Positions 36,981-45,993 of a stretch of 64,000 nucleotides of DNA are shown piece after piece. The stretch's first letter is position 1; every line of letters begins with the position of its first letter. The DNA is from Rhodopseudomonas palustris (GTDB taxonomy: Bacteria; Pseudomonadota; Alphaproteobacteria; Rhizobiales; Xanthobacteraceae). Location of the stretch: contig NZ_QKQS01000023.1 of assembly GCF_003226555.1 (NCBI RefSeq), positions 935,263-999,262 on the forward strand, in the 5' to 3' direction. The notes under the pieces are model-generated. The model made no database searches, was not told the origin of the DNA, and worked only from the letters and a program-made list of their open reading frames with translations. The translations under genes and the position numbers were made by a program.

Positions 36981-37080
36981 TGTCGTCACCCGCGAAGGCG
37001 GGTGACCCAGTACGCCGAGACGTCTCGAAAACCATCTGCGCGCGGAATACTGGTTCGCCCGGTCAAGCCGGGCGATGACG
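36981..37080. repeat. Inverted repeat pair between M20 peptidase and folD
   Basis: GTCACCCGCGAAGGCGGGTGAC is a self-complementary hairpin, and CGCCCGGTCAAGCCGGGCG near 37060 is another. The flanks CGTCACCC...CCAGTA and TACTGG...CGATGACGG suggest that the two halves belong to one composite element of the dispersed repeat type. It lies between convergent gene ends and may help terminate both. Confidence 0.6.
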
Positions 37081-37103
37081 GCTGGAGAATTAGACGCGCG
37101 ACA

Positions 37104-37991
37104 TCACACCGCCGGCTTCGGCAGGCCGTGGATCGCGCAGGCGGCGCGGACGGTGTTGACCAAAAGGCACGCCACCGTCATCAGGCCGACGCCGCCGGGG
37201 ACCGGCGTAATCGCGCCGGCGACTTCCTTGGCCTCGTTGAACGCGACGTCGCCGAGCAGCTTGTCCTTGCCGCCGTCCTTGCCCGGCGTCCGGTTGATGC
37301 CGACGTCGATCACGGTGGCGCCCGGCTTGATCCAGTCGCCCTTCACCATCTCGGCCTTGCCGACCGCGGCGAACACCAGATCGGCCTGGCGGCACAGCGC
37401 CGGCAGATCGCGGGTGCGCGAGTGCGCGATCGTCACGGTGGCGTTCTCGTTCAGCAGCAATTGCACCAGCGGCTTGCCGACCAGATTGGAGCGGCCGATC
37501 ACCAGCGCGTTCATGCCCTCGAGCGAGGCGTGCACGGTCTTGGCCATGATGATGCTGCCGAGCGGGGTGCACGGCGTCAGCGCGAACAGGCCGGAGGCGA
37601 GCCGGCCGGCGTTGGTCGGGTTGAGGCCGTCGACATCCTTGGCCGGATCGATGGCGTCGATCACCGCGTTGCTGTCGAGCCCCTTCGGCAGCGGCAATTG
37701 CACCAGGATGCCGTGCACGGCCGGGTCGGCATTGAGCTTTGCGATCAACGCCATCAGCTCGGCCTGCGGCACGTCGGCGGGCAGCCGGTGCTCGAACGAG
37801 GCCATGCCGGCTTCCTGGGTCTGCTTGTGCTTGGAGCGGACATAGACCTCGGAGGCCGGGTCGTTGCCGACCAGCACCACCGCCAGACCCGGCGTGATGC
37901 CGTGCTCGGCCTTCAGTCGCGACACCTCGGTGGCGACGCGGGCACGCAGCTCGGCCGAGATGATTTTTCCATCGATGATCCGGGCGGTCAT
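37104..37991 (-). CDS. folD: Bifunctional methylenetetrahydrofolate dehydrogenase/cyclohydrolase
   Basis: A 295-residue FolD, which converts 5,10-methylene-THF to 10-formyl-THF with NADP+. Diagnostic pieces are [23 protein letters not shown] (contains the catalytic Lys region), [36 protein letters not shown] and [27 protein letters not shown] before ATG 37991 supports the start. The upstream DUF167 gene is on the same strand 107 bases away. Confidence 0.96.
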   Translation of the reverse strand: MTARIIDGKIISAELRARVATEVSRLKAEHGITPGLAVVLVGNDPASEVYVRSKHKQTQEAGMASFEHRLPADVPQAELMALIAKLNADPAVHGILVQLPLPKGLDSNAVIDAIDPAKDVDGLNPTNAGRLASGLFALTPCTPLGSIIMAKTVHASLEGMNALVIGRSNLVGKPLVQLLLNENATVTIAHSRTRDLPALCRQADLVFAAVGKAEMVKGDWIKPGATVIDVGINRTPGKDGGKDKLLGDVAFNEAKEVAGAITPVPGGVGLMTVACLLVNTVRAACAIHGLPKPAV

Positions 37992-38097
37992 GTCGTCCTC
38001 TTTGACTGGTCCAGCCGATGCGTCCGCATCGAAATAACAACGCCTCCCCGAACGGAGAGGCGAATGGTGGATCGCCCTCGCGGGCCTCCCTGCTTGT

Positions 38098-38424
38098 TCA
38101 TTCGGCGGATTTGGCCGCAACCAAGCGGCGCAATGTTTCGCCGAGCTGTTTTGGATCGCCGTCGATCGCGATCTGCTTCTGCCGCGAGGTCGCGCCGGAC
38201 AGCAGCCTGACATTGCGCTTTGGAACCCCGACCGCCTTGGCCAGCAGTTCCGTCACCGCCCGGTTGGCTTCGCCGCCGTCGGCGATCGCCCGAACCCGCA
38301 CTTTCAGGACCGGCCGTCCGTCCGACAGCGTCTCCAGCCCGTCGATGTCGTCGCGTCCGCCGCGCGGGGTGACCCGAACCGCGACCGCGACGCCTTGAGC
38401 CGAATACCGCCAAGCCTCCGCCAT
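38098..38424 (-). CDS. DUF167/YggU-family protein
   Basis: A 108-residue protein of the UPF0235/YggU (DUF167) family. Typical pieces are [38 protein letters not shown] and [14 protein letters not shown]. The family has a small alpha/beta fold and no established biochemical role. The yggT-type gene lies just upstream on the same strand (27 bases), and this pair occurs together in many proteobacteria. A hairpin (CGCCTC...GAGGCG near 38040-38061) follows the stop. Confidence 0.9.
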   Translation of the reverse strand: MAEAWRYSAQGVAVAVRVTPRGGRDDIDGLETLSDGRPVLKVRVRAIADGGEANRAVTELLAKAVGVPKRNVRLLSGATSRQKQIAIDGDPKQLGETLRRLVAAKSAE

Positions 38425-38451
38425 GCCAGGCGCCCTGCCGTGCGTGCCCGG

Positions 38452-38742
38452 TTAGAACACCGCCGGGTAGATGTAATAGGTGATCACTCGCTGCAGGAAC
38501 ATGATCAGAAGGATCAGGATGATCGGCGAGATATCGAGGCCGCCGAGCGACGGCAGCATATTGCGGATCGGCGCCAGCAGCGGTTCGGTGATTCGGTACA
38601 GGAACTCGGACACTGCGCCGACGAACTGGTTGCGCGTGTTCACGACGTTGAAGGCGATCAGCCAGGACAGGATCGCCGAGGCGATCAGCAGCCAGATGTA
38701 GAGATCGAGGACGATGAGAACGATATCGAGAATGGCGCGCAT
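38452..38742 (-). CDS. YggT-family membrane protein
   Basis: A 96-residue integral membrane protein of the YggT family with two hydrophobic segments (about residues 5-32 and 70-93) and the signature LYRITEPLLAPIRNMLPSLGGLDISPIILIL. Family members are linked to cell division or osmotic tolerance in different bacteria. The ATG at 38742 is the natural start; longer open frames upstream run into unrelated sequence. It is divergent from the tRNA-Ala gene. Confidence 0.9.
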   Translation of the reverse strand: MRAILDIVLIVLDLYIWLLIASAILSWLIAFNVVNTRNQFVGAVSEFLYRITEPLLAPIRNMLPSLGGLDISPIILILLIMFLQRVITYYIYPAVF

Positions 38743-38943
38743 GGCGGGGGAAAACTCGCGGTTTCGGTCGCGGAAGGCTCGAGCCGTAGATATCGGTTCA
38801 CCCCCGCCCAAACAAGGGAACTCGGTGCCAATAAAGCCGCGGCCGGCTGTTTTCGATCCGGTCCGGTCGTCCTTGACTTGGCCGCGACCTGCACTGTAAA
38901 TGGCGGCGTTCGCTGGCCGGGACAATTTGTCCTGACCGCGCAA

Positions 38944-39019
38944 GGGGCCATAGCTCAGCTGGGAGAGCGCATCGTTCGCAATGATGAGGTCGGCGGTTCG
39001 ATCCCGCCTGGCTCCACCA
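38944..39019 (+). tRNA. tRNA-Ala (anticodon CGC)
   Basis: The sequence folds as a complete 76-nucleotide cloverleaf. The acceptor GGGGCCA pairs with TGGCTCC, the D arm has GCTC/GAGC, the anticodon stem CATCG/TGATG holds the loop TTCGCAA, and the T arm is GGCGG-TTCGATC-CCGCC. The CCA end is encoded. Anticodon CGC reads GCG alanine codons, which are common in this GC-rich DNA. A 10-base-pair hairpin starts at the end of the CCA (39018-39047). Confidence 0.97.
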
Positions 39020-39047
39020 ACTTCCCGAGACCAAGACGGGAAGTTGG
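39018..39047 (+). terminator. Hairpin downstream of tRNA-Ala
   Basis: CAACTTCCCG and CGGGAAGTTG pair perfectly around a loop of ten bases. The hairpin abuts the mature tRNA 3' end, so it would stop the transcript or set the 3' trailer. No T run follows. Confidence 0.6.
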
Positions 39048-39214
39048 CGACCTTCGCGACACGGTCCCAGCAGGTTTTCCAAGATTTCGGACGAACACGC
39101 GGTCTTCGCGATGAGCGCTGCTGATTGTCTGCGCCCGAGCTTTGGCCGGATGCCCGCCGACATATGACGTCGGCTGCCGAGCGCCCCCTTGGGACGCCCG
39201 GCCTGCGCCTCCGG

Positions 39215-40027
39215 TCAAACGTTGCTGAAACGCGGCGGGCGCTTTTCGACGAAGCTGGCGACACCTTCCTTGAAGTCGTCGCTGGCGAGCGAGATCGCCA
39301 TCTCGCGATTGGCCTCGATGGTCGCTTCCGCAAGGGTCTGGAACGGCACCTCGTAGAGCTGGCGCTTGATCACCTGCATCGACTTCGGCGCGACGTTATC
39401 GGCGAGGTCGCGGGCGTAGGCGTAGGTCTGCTCGCACAGCTGATCGGCCGGATACAGCCGGTTCACCATCCCCATCCGCAGCGCCTCGTCGGCCGAGACC
39501 CGGCGCGCCGACAGCAGCAGGTCGAGCGCATTGGCGTGGCCGACGATCCGCGGCAGCATCCACGAGATGCCGTGTTCGGCGATCAGTCCGCGGCGTGCGA
39601 AGGCGGTGGTGAATACCGCGCTATCGGCAGCGAAGCGGACGTCGCAATACAGCGCGTGCACGAGCCCGATGCCGGCGGTGGCACCGTTGAGCATGCCGAT
39701 GATCGGCTTGTCGATCGACGGGTAGAACGCGTAGCGGGTCTGCCAGTCGGCGCGGCGATTCATGTCGAACGGCGGCAGATCGGCGGCGCGGCGAACGTCG
39801 GCCGGATCGATCGTCTGCAGCACCTGCATGTCGGCGCCGGCGCAGAATCCTCGGCCGGCACCGGTCAGCACGATGACGCGGACGTCGCCGTCCGTCGCCG
39901 CCTGCTGCATCGCGGTCCGCACCTCGCGCTCCATCACCGGCGTCCACGCATTCATACGGTCCGGCCGGTTCAGCGTAATGGTCGCGATCCGGTCCGCGAC
40001 CTCATAGAGGATGTCTTGATAACTCAA
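39215..40027 (-). CDS. Enoyl-CoA hydratase/isomerase family protein
   Basis: A 270-residue crotonase-fold protein. It has ATITLNRPDRMNAWTP, the oxyanion-hole segment GAGRGFCAGADMQ, and PIIGMLNGATAGIGLVHALYCDVRFAADS with GLIAEHGISWMLPRIVG, the pattern of enoyl-CoA hydratases (Glu in AEHG). The N-terminus of the family (SYQDILYEVADRIATITL) is reached from a TTG at 40027 with GGGAG nine bases upstream; no ATG in frame gives a sensible start. It probably acts in fatty or aromatic acid beta-oxidation. The gene upstream on the same strand is an NTF2-like protein, 82 bases away. Confidence 0.88.
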   Translation of the reverse strand: MSYQDILYEVADRIATITLNRPDRMNAWTPVMEREVRTAMQQAATDGDVRVIVLTGAGRGFCAGADMQVLQTIDPADVRRAADLPPFDMNRRADWQTRYAFYPSIDKPIIGMLNGATAGIGLVHALYCDVRFAADSAVFTTAFARRGLIAEHGISWMLPRIVGHANALDLLLSARRVSADEALRMGMVNRLYPADQLCEQTYAYARDLADNVAPKSMQVIKRQLYEVPFQTLAEATIEANREMAISLASDDFKEGVASFVEKRPPRFSNV

Positions 40028-40109
40028 CGGCGTTTCTCCCTTTGTTGATTGTCGTTGGGCGCACCACCCAAGGGTCGTGCGCGGCTTCGCCCGCCGCGGG
40101 CGACAGGCC

Positions 40110-40610
40110 TCAGGCTCTGCGCGAGCCTTTGGGCCGGGCCAGGTAGTCCTGGGTTTCGGGGCGCTGCTGCAGCCAGCCGCTCCACTTGCGGAAGACTTTC
40201 GCCATCCGCTCCGGCGCGACGCCGAGCTGCGCCATCGCCACGCCGCCATTGACCGACTCGCGATACTCCGAGATCAGCGCGCCGCGCAGCACGAACCGGC
40301 TCATGCCGTCGATCACGACTCGCTGGCCTTTGAACTCGGGGATGGTCGAGGTGAAGCTCGACAGCGACCAGGCGTAGCCGAGGTCGCCGTTGCAGACCGG
40401 ATCGAACATCTCCCAGCGATAATCGGCGGCGTCGCGATGAAACAGATCCTGCATCATCGTGGCGATCTCGGCGCGGCCGCTGTGCGGGCCGTAGATGTAA
40501 TCGTGATAGATCGCGTCTTCGGTGAAATGGCCGGCGAACTGTGCGCCATCGCCGGCTTCCGCCGCGCGGGTCAAGCTCTCCAGCAGCCGCGCGAACTCCT
40601 CGCTGGTCAT
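40110..40610 (-). CDS. NTF2-like (SnoaL-type) protein
   Basis: A 166-residue NTF2/SnoaL-like domain protein. The pattern LTRAAEAGDGAQFAGHFTEDAIYHDYIYG followed by GRAEIATMMQDLFHRDA, then strands WEMFDPVCNGDLGYAWSLSSFTS and VVIDGMSRFVLRGALISEYRE, is that of the cone-shaped fold that binds small hydrophobic substrates. The catalytic role is unknown. ATG at 40610 has GGGAGAGG upstream. It probably shares a transcript with the enoyl-CoA hydratase gene. Confidence 0.82.
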   Translation of the reverse strand: MTSEEFARLLESLTRAAEAGDGAQFAGHFTEDAIYHDYIYGPHSGRAEIATMMQDLFHRDAADYRWEMFDPVCNGDLGYAWSLSSFTSTIPEFKGQRVVIDGMSRFVLRGALISEYRESVNGGVAMAQLGVAPERMAKVFRKWSGWLQQRPETQDYLARPKGSRRA

Positions 40611-40715
40611 GCCCTCTCCCTTGCTGCTTCGGTCATGGTCGCCGAAGCTTGGCGGAGAGACTAGCAACCGCAGCGCCCGCGAGGGAAGCGCATTCGCGGA
40701 AGAAGGAGGCAGCCG

Positions 40716-41513
40716 CTATTCGGCAGCCTCGCTGAAGGTCCTTACCGGCTCTTCGAGCGGCGTGCGCGACAGCCAATGATCGAGGAAGTGCTCAAGCCAG
40801 ATTCGTTCGGCGAGATCGTGCACAGCGCGTTCGGCAAAATGCTCGCGCCGCGGCCGCGCGCCGGGAAGCGAGAGGCGCTCGTGCCCCTTGGTGGTCCAGC
40901 GATGCATCATCGCCCAGGTGACATCGGGGTGAAACTGAAAGCCGTAGGCCGTATCGCTGCGGATCGCCTGCACCGGGAAGTCGCCGCCTTCCGCCAAAAG
41001 ATCGGCGCCGGCCGGCAAGTCGAAGCCCTCGACGTGCCAGTGATACACTTGCCGCGGCCAGTGCGCGCACATGGCGCGGCCGGCGGCCGTGGGACGGATG
41101 TCGTAATAGCCGACCTCGGCGCGGCCGTGCGGATGCGGCGCGACCCGGCCACCGAGCTGCTTGGCCAGCATCTGCGCGCCCAGGCAGATACCGAGAAACG
41201 GCCGCCGCTCCTCGAGAGGCACCGCGATCCAATCGATCTCGCGGCGGATGTAATCGTCCGGATCGTTGGCGCTCATCGGGCCGCCGAAGATCACCGCGCC
41301 GGCATGGTCGTCGAGCGAGCTCGGAAGCGAATCGCCGAATCGCGGCCGGCGAATGTCGAGCGGATGGCCGAGCGCACGGAGCGCATTGCCGACCCGGCCG
41401 GGCGTCGATGTCTCCTGGTGCAGAACAATCAGCACCGGCCTCGAATCATGAGTCTTCGCAGGCTGCAGCGCGGGCGAATCCACCCGGCCGCAATCGGTCA
41501 GTCGAACAAGCAT
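40716..41513 (-). CDS. Class I glutamine amidotransferase (GMP synthase-like)
   Basis: A 265-residue class I amidotransferase of the GMP synthase-like/guanosine type. The nucleophile Cys is in FLGICLGAQMLAKQLGG and the catalytic His in AYGFQFHPDVTWAMM. The third catalytic position, usually Glu (HPE), is Asp here. No synthase domain is attached, so the ammonia acceptor is unknown; relatives include gamma-glutamyl-amine hydrolases. The frame opens with ATG at 41513; the first 25 residues are variable. Confidence 0.85.
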   Translation of the reverse strand: MLVRLTDCGRVDSPALQPAKTHDSRPVLIVLHQETSTPGRVGNALRALGHPLDIRRPRFGDSLPSSLDDHAGAVIFGGPMSANDPDDYIRREIDWIAVPLEERRPFLGICLGAQMLAKQLGGRVAPHPHGRAEVGYYDIRPTAAGRAMCAHWPRQVYHWHVEGFDLPAGADLLAEGGDFPVQAIRSDTAYGFQFHPDVTWAMMHRWTTKGHERLSLPGARPRREHFAERAVHDLAERIWLEHFLDHWLSRTPLEEPVRTFSEAAE

Positions 41514-41633
41514 GGGAGGATCAGTCCAGAGCCGTGTCGAACAGAGTTGCCGTACCGTCGGTCAAGGATGTCCGGCGGAAGATGACAATTCCTTAAAGCA
41601 AGCCCTGGGCCAGATTGTGTCCCGGCGCCCGGG

Positions 41634-42413
41634 TCAGCGGCGGCGCAGTTGGAAGCCGCTGACGGCGGCCGCAATGAATCCGCGCGGGAAGAATCGCAGC
41701 AGGAACGGCACGATCTTCACGCCCAGCCCGGGCAAGACGATCCGCTTGTTGTCCATCAGTCCCTGATAGCCCTGACGTGCGACTTCCGCCGGAGTGACAT
41801 TGAGCACGGCGCTGTCGAAGCCGGGCTCGAAGCCAGCCCGCTCCTGGAACTCGGTCTGCACCGGGCCGGGGCACAGCGCGGTGACGCGCACGCCCTTGGG
41901 GCCGAGCTCCTGATGCAGCGCTTCGCTGAACGACAACACATACGCCTTGGAGGCGTAGTACACGGCCATGCCGGGACCGGGCAGGAAGCCGGCGATCGAG
42001 GCGACGTTGAGGATGCCGCCGCGAAGCCGCGCGACGCTGTCGGTGAACCTCAGCGTCAGATCGGTGAGTGACCTGATATTGACGTCGATGATACCCAGCT
42101 GGCCGTCACGATCGAGCTCGGCGGCCCGGCCGAATAGTCCGTAGCCCGCATTATTGACCAGGTACTCGACCTCGACGCCGGCCGCATCGAGCGCCGCGGT
42201 GATCTGCTCGGCCGCTTCGGGCTTGCCGAGATCGCAAGCGATGACGATCGGTTCCGGTCTGCCCTTGCCGCGGATCTCTGCCGCCAGGGCTTCGAGCCGA
42301 TCGCCCCGCCGCGCCACCAGGGCTACGCGATGAGCATTGTCTGCAAAAATTCGCGCCAGTTCGACACCGATTCCGGCCGATGCGCCTGTAATCAAAGTTA
42401 CACGTTCAGTCAC
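41634..42413 (-). CDS. SDR oxidoreductase
   Basis: A 259-residue classical SDR. The cofactor motif is TLITGASAGIG (residues 5-15), the NNAG motif is LVNNAGYGLFG, and the catalytic pair is YYASKAYVLSFSEALHQEL (Tyr and Lys in YASK), with the Ser in NVASIAG. The C-terminus has a hydrophobic stretch (IVPFLLRFFPRGFIAAAVSGF), so it may associate with the membrane. The GTG at 42413 (TERVTLITGAS) is the best start by family comparison. The substrate is unknown. Confidence 0.85.
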   Translation of the reverse strand: MTERVTLITGASAGIGVELARIFADNAHRVALVARRGDRLEALAAEIRGKGRPEPIVIACDLGKPEAAEQITAALDAAGVEVEYLVNNAGYGLFGRAAELDRDGQLGIIDVNIRSLTDLTLRFTDSVARLRGGILNVASIAGFLPGPGMAVYYASKAYVLSFSEALHQELGPKGVRVTALCPGPVQTEFQERAGFEPGFDSAVLNVTPAEVARQGYQGLMDNKRIVLPGLGVKIVPFLLRFFPRGFIAAAVSGFQLRRR

Positions 42414-42585
42414 GACTGGAAACTCATGTTTCAAATGGGCCGGACGGCCTCTGGGAACAACTATGGCCTTATGCGGGAAGCAAGCAGCGTGCAAGACCCA
42501 TCGCAGACGCTGCGGCCAGATGCGGGTTCAGGCCGCAGCCGCCGCGTCGCTATGCGGGTTCTCGTGAGATGAGGTCCGGATTCGG

Positions 42586-43116
42586 TTAGTTGGCCGGATT
42601 GACCTCTGGGACAATCCCCATTTCCGTACCGCTCCGGGAGTCAGCGGCGGCTGCGGCGGGACTTGCTGACGCTACTTTCTGGCGCAGCGTGACACGATCG
42701 CGAGTCGAGACCGCGAGAAGGTCGGCCGCCCGCCACACCACGTTCTCTTCGAACTCGGTGACGGTGCCATCGGCGTAGACCAGCTCCCACATCATTTCGA
42801 CGATCCGCAGCCGGCCTTGCTCATTGACCGAACGCATGATCACGCTGGTGAAATGGTAAAGGTCGACGGCCTCGCCTTCCACCAGCGTCGCTGAGGCGAT
42901 CAGTCGGGTCGCAGTGGCGGCATCGAGGCCGAACCGCTGTTCGAGCAGCGAATGCAGCTTTTGCTTCTCGACCTCCGACGGATCGCCGTCGATCGAAATG
43001 ACATGAATCAGCAGCGCCGTCGCGGCGAGGCGATAGCCGCCTTCGTCGAGCGTCAGCTCATCCGGGGCGCTGGGGGCCACGACGTCGGTGATGAATTGGC
43101 GCAGTTTATCCAGCAT
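42586..43116 (-). CDS. TerB-family tellurite resistance-like protein
   Basis: A 176-residue TerB-like (DUF533-related) helical protein: LDEGGYRLAATALLIHVISIDGDPSEVEKQKL has the typical acidic metal-binding pair at the first helix, and VYADGTVTEFEENVVWRAADLL the second. TerB domains bind divalent metal and occur in stress and phage-defence related systems as well as in isolated genes; here there are no ter neighbours. The tail is Ala-rich. ATG 43116 is the start consistent with the domain. Confidence 0.82.
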   Translation of the reverse strand: MLDKLRQFITDVVAPSAPDELTLDEGGYRLAATALLIHVISIDGDPSEVEKQKLHSLLEQRFGLDAATATRLIASATLVEGEAVDLYHFTSVIMRSVNEQGRLRIVEMMWELVYADGTVTEFEENVVWRAADLLAVSTRDRVTLRQKVASASPAAAAADSRSGTEMGIVPEVNPAN

Positions 43117-43250
43117 CGTCTCTCGTCTTTCGATGGGGCGACGGCTCGTCGCGCTGTGGCTTGGAAAGGGAACGCTCGCAATCCTGCCCAGGTTCCGGCG
43201 AGTTCCATGACCGTTTGGCAATGTCGGCGTGACTTCTGGGCGGAGGATGC

Positions 43251-44636
43251 TCAGCGCGGCGTCAGCCGGAACTGCGGTGAACGGTCGGGCTGGGTGGTGA
43301 CGACGCCGATCGGGATCACCGGCTCGGTGTCCATCAGCTCGATCCGGAACGAGCCGACGATCTTTGCCAATGCCAGGGTGGCCTCGACCAGGGCAAAGTG
43401 CGCGCCGATACAGACCCTCGGACCGACGCCGAACGGCAGATAGGCGAACCGATCCGGGGGCGGTGCGCCCGGCAGGAAGCGCGTCGGCACGAACGCGTTC
43501 GGTTCGCTCCAGAGCTTTTCGTGCCGGTGCAGCAGCCACGGCGCGATCAGCATCACGTCGTGCTTGCGAACGGCGAAGCCGGCAACCAGATCGGGTCCCG
43601 CCGCCTCCCGCACGATCAGGAATGCCGGCGGATACAGCCGCAATGTCTCATCGAGCACCGCGCGGGTGAACGGCAGCCGCTCGACCTCTGCGACATCGAG
43701 TCCGACCCGGCGCACTTCGCCCGCCAGCCGCTCCTGCGCATCGGGATCGAGGGCCAGCAGATACAGCGCCCAGAACAATGCGGTGGCGGTGGTCTCGTGT
43801 CCGGCCAGGATCATGGTGGCAACCTGATCGCCGAGCTGAGCGTCGGTGAACGCTTCCCCGGTTTCCGGGTCGCGCGCCGCCAGCATCAATTCGAACAGAT
43901 CGCGCGGTGGAGCACCTTCGGCCTTGCCGGCTGCGCGCCGCGCGGCGATCAGTTCGCCGATGAACCGGGTCCAGCGCCGGCGAAACAGTGCGCGCGAAAC
44001 ATCCTGCGGCGTCGGCCAGCCGAGCGGCAGCAGCAGATCGAGAAACCGCGGGCTCGCGAGCCTCGTGCCGTAGTCGATCACGAAGCTGCGCAGCGCCTGG
44101 CCGTGCGTACCCATCTCGAACGAGAACATCGTCCGCCCGGCGATCTCCAGCGCCAGGTGCTGCATGGCTTCGCGCAAGTCGACCGGCGTTCCGCAATTTC
44201 GTCGCAGGCCGTCGACGACCTCGTCGGTGGCCGACGCCATGTGAGGCACCAGCGTCGCGACCGCACGCGGCGTGAACGCCGGCGCGAGCGTTCGCCGCTG
44301 ATGTTTCCAGGCGCGGCCTTCGGCGAGCAGCAGTCCCTCGCCGAGCATCGGCCGCAGCACGCGAATGCCGGTCGCGGTGCGGTGATAGTTGTCGAAATTA
44401 TCGACCAGCACATGCCGGATCGCATCCGGCGTGTTGAGAATGTAGCTGGCGTGAGTGAAGAATCGTCCCCGGACGATGTCGTCCTGATAGGCGCGGTCGC
44501 CCCAGCTCGCGATCGCGTTGTGGCGAATCGCGGCGAGCCGGCCGAAGGCCGACAGGTTCTCCGGCGCGCGCGGCGGCGTCGGCGGGATCAGCGGCGCACG
44601 GAATGCCGGCCGGTCGTCGATTGCGGCGATGCTCAC
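43251..44636 (-). CDS. Cytochrome P450
   Basis: A 461-residue soluble cytochrome P450. The haem-binding signature is FGVGPRVCIGAHFALVEA with the thiolate Cys, the oxygen-binding helix I motif is AGHETTATALFWA, the K-helix ExxR is DETLRLYPPA, and WKHQRRTLAPAF is the C-helix WxxxR region. The N-terminus has no membrane anchor. The substrate and redox partner cannot be told; no ferredoxin or reductase gene is adjacent. It starts with GTG at 44636, with GGGAG upstream. Confidence 0.93.
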   Translation of the reverse strand: MSIAAIDDRPAFRAPLIPPTPPRAPENLSAFGRLAAIRHNAIASWGDRAYQDDIVRGRFFTHASYILNTPDAIRHVLVDNFDNYHRTATGIRVLRPMLGEGLLLAEGRAWKHQRRTLAPAFTPRAVATLVPHMASATDEVVDGLRRNCGTPVDLREAMQHLALEIAGRTMFSFEMGTHGQALRSFVIDYGTRLASPRFLDLLLPLGWPTPQDVSRALFRRRWTRFIGELIAARRAAGKAEGAPPRDLFELMLAARDPETGEAFTDAQLGDQVATMILAGHETTATALFWALYLLALDPDAQERLAGEVRRVGLDVAEVERLPFTRAVLDETLRLYPPAFLIVREAAGPDLVAGFAVRKHDVMLIAPWLLHRHEKLWSEPNAFVPTRFLPGAPPPDRFAYLPFGVGPRVCIGAHFALVEATLALAKIVGSFRIELMDTEPVIPIGVVTTQPDRSPQFRLTPR

Positions 44637-44756
44637 CTCGAACCCACTCCCTCGTCGTTGTCCAACGAAGGTAGTGTGCGAAACGGGCAGGGAGAAGGCC
44701 GGCGGCGGAACCCGAACGCGAGGCGATCGGCCGCAGCAGCACCTCTTGAAGCGGGA

Positions 44757-45758
44757 TCAGAGCATCCCGGGCAGGACGCGATCCGGCGGCTTGTGGTTGT
44801 CCAGGAAGGTGCGGATGTTGATGATCACCTTCTCGCCCATCTCGACCCGGCCTTCGATCGTCGCCGAGCCCATGTGCGGCAACAGCACGACCTTGCCCTG
44901 CTTGGCGAGCCGGACCAGCTTCGGATTGACAGCCGGTTCGTGCTCATAGACGTCGAGCCCGGCGCCGGCGATGTCGCCGGCTTCGATCAGCTTGGTCAGG
45001 GTTTCTTCGTCGATCACCTCGCCGCGCGCGGTGTTGACGATGAAGGCGTCTTTCCGGATCAGCTTCAGCCGACGTGCCGACAGCAGGTGGAATGTCGCCG
45101 GAGTGTGCGGGCAGTTGACCGAGATGATGTCCATCCGCGCCAGCATCTGGTCGAGCGAATCCCAATAGGTCGCCCCGAGTTCGTCGGCGATCCGCGGCGC
45201 CACCGGCTTGCGGTTGTGATAATGGATCTGCAGACCGAACGCGCGGGCCCGCCGCGCCACCGCCTGGCCGATCCGTCCCATGCCGATGATGCCGAGCCGC
45301 TTGCCGCCGAGTCTGCGGCCGAGCATCCAGGTCGGCGACCAACCGGGCCAATCGCCGCCGTCCGTCAGCAGCGCCGCGCCCTCGATCAAGCGGCGCGGCA
45401 CCGCGAGGATCAGCGCCATGGTCATGTCGGCGGTGTCTTCGGTCAGCACCTTCGGCGTATTGGTGACGGTGATGCCGCGCGCATGTGCCGCAGCGACGTC
45501 GATGTTGTCGATGCCGTTGCCGAAATTGGCGATCAGCCGCAGCGAGCAATCGGGCTGGTTGAGCATCTGGGCGGTGACTTCGTCGGTCACCGTCGGTACC
45601 AGCACGTCGGCGGTGCGTGCCGCTTCGGCGAGCTGCTCGGCGGTCATCGGAACGTCGTCGAGATTCAGCCGGGCGTCGAACAGCTCGCGCATCCGGGTTT
45701 CAATCGAGTCCGGAAGCTTGCGGGTGACGACGACCAGAGGCTTTTTCTTAACAGACAT
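44757..45758 (-). CDS. D-2-hydroxyacid dehydrogenase (glyoxylate reductase-like)
   Basis: A 333-residue D-isomer-specific 2-hydroxyacid dehydrogenase. The NAD(P) motif is GIGMGRIGQAVARRARAFG, the substrate-binding residues are in IANFGNGIDNIDV, the catalytic Arg/Glu are in VNTARGEVIDEET and the His in LPHMGSATIE. It may reduce glyoxylate or hydroxypyruvate. It starts at ATG 45758; the P450 gene follows on the same strand 120 bases away and could be cotranscribed. Confidence 0.9.
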   Translation of the reverse strand: MSVKKKPLVVVTRKLPDSIETRMRELFDARLNLDDVPMTAEQLAEAARTADVLVPTVTDEVTAQMLNQPDCSLRLIANFGNGIDNIDVAAAHARGITVTNTPKVLTEDTADMTMALILAVPRRLIEGAALLTDGGDWPGWSPTWMLGRRLGGKRLGIIGMGRIGQAVARRARAFGLQIHYHNRKPVAPRIADELGATYWDSLDQMLARMDIISVNCPHTPATFHLLSARRLKLIRKDAFIVNTARGEVIDEETLTKLIEAGDIAGAGLDVYEHEPAVNPKLVRLAKQGKVVLLPHMGSATIEGRVEMGEKVIINIRTFLDNHKPPDRVLPGML

Positions 45759-45993
45759 TCCAACGCTCTCTGACGAGCTTAACGAGATCGTTTAGTCCCC
45801 GTTAACTCAGCTGTTCGACACTCCCGCAGCAGCGCGACCACAGGGGCCGGTCCCGACCGTGAGGTCCCTTCCCGTTCCTTGGGTTACCGGATGCCTTCCG
45901 GCCTTCTCTAGCAGAAGACCGCGCCAAGACAAGGACCCCTGGGTTTCGCCGGAGACGGCCGCGCCGCCAATCCTACGACAAAGAGGCGTGTCG

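Noticed and set aside
42586-43116. Tellurite-resistance or defence island around the TerB-like gene
   Set aside because: No terA/C/D/E/Z or other defence genes are adjacent; neighbours are an SDR and a P450.
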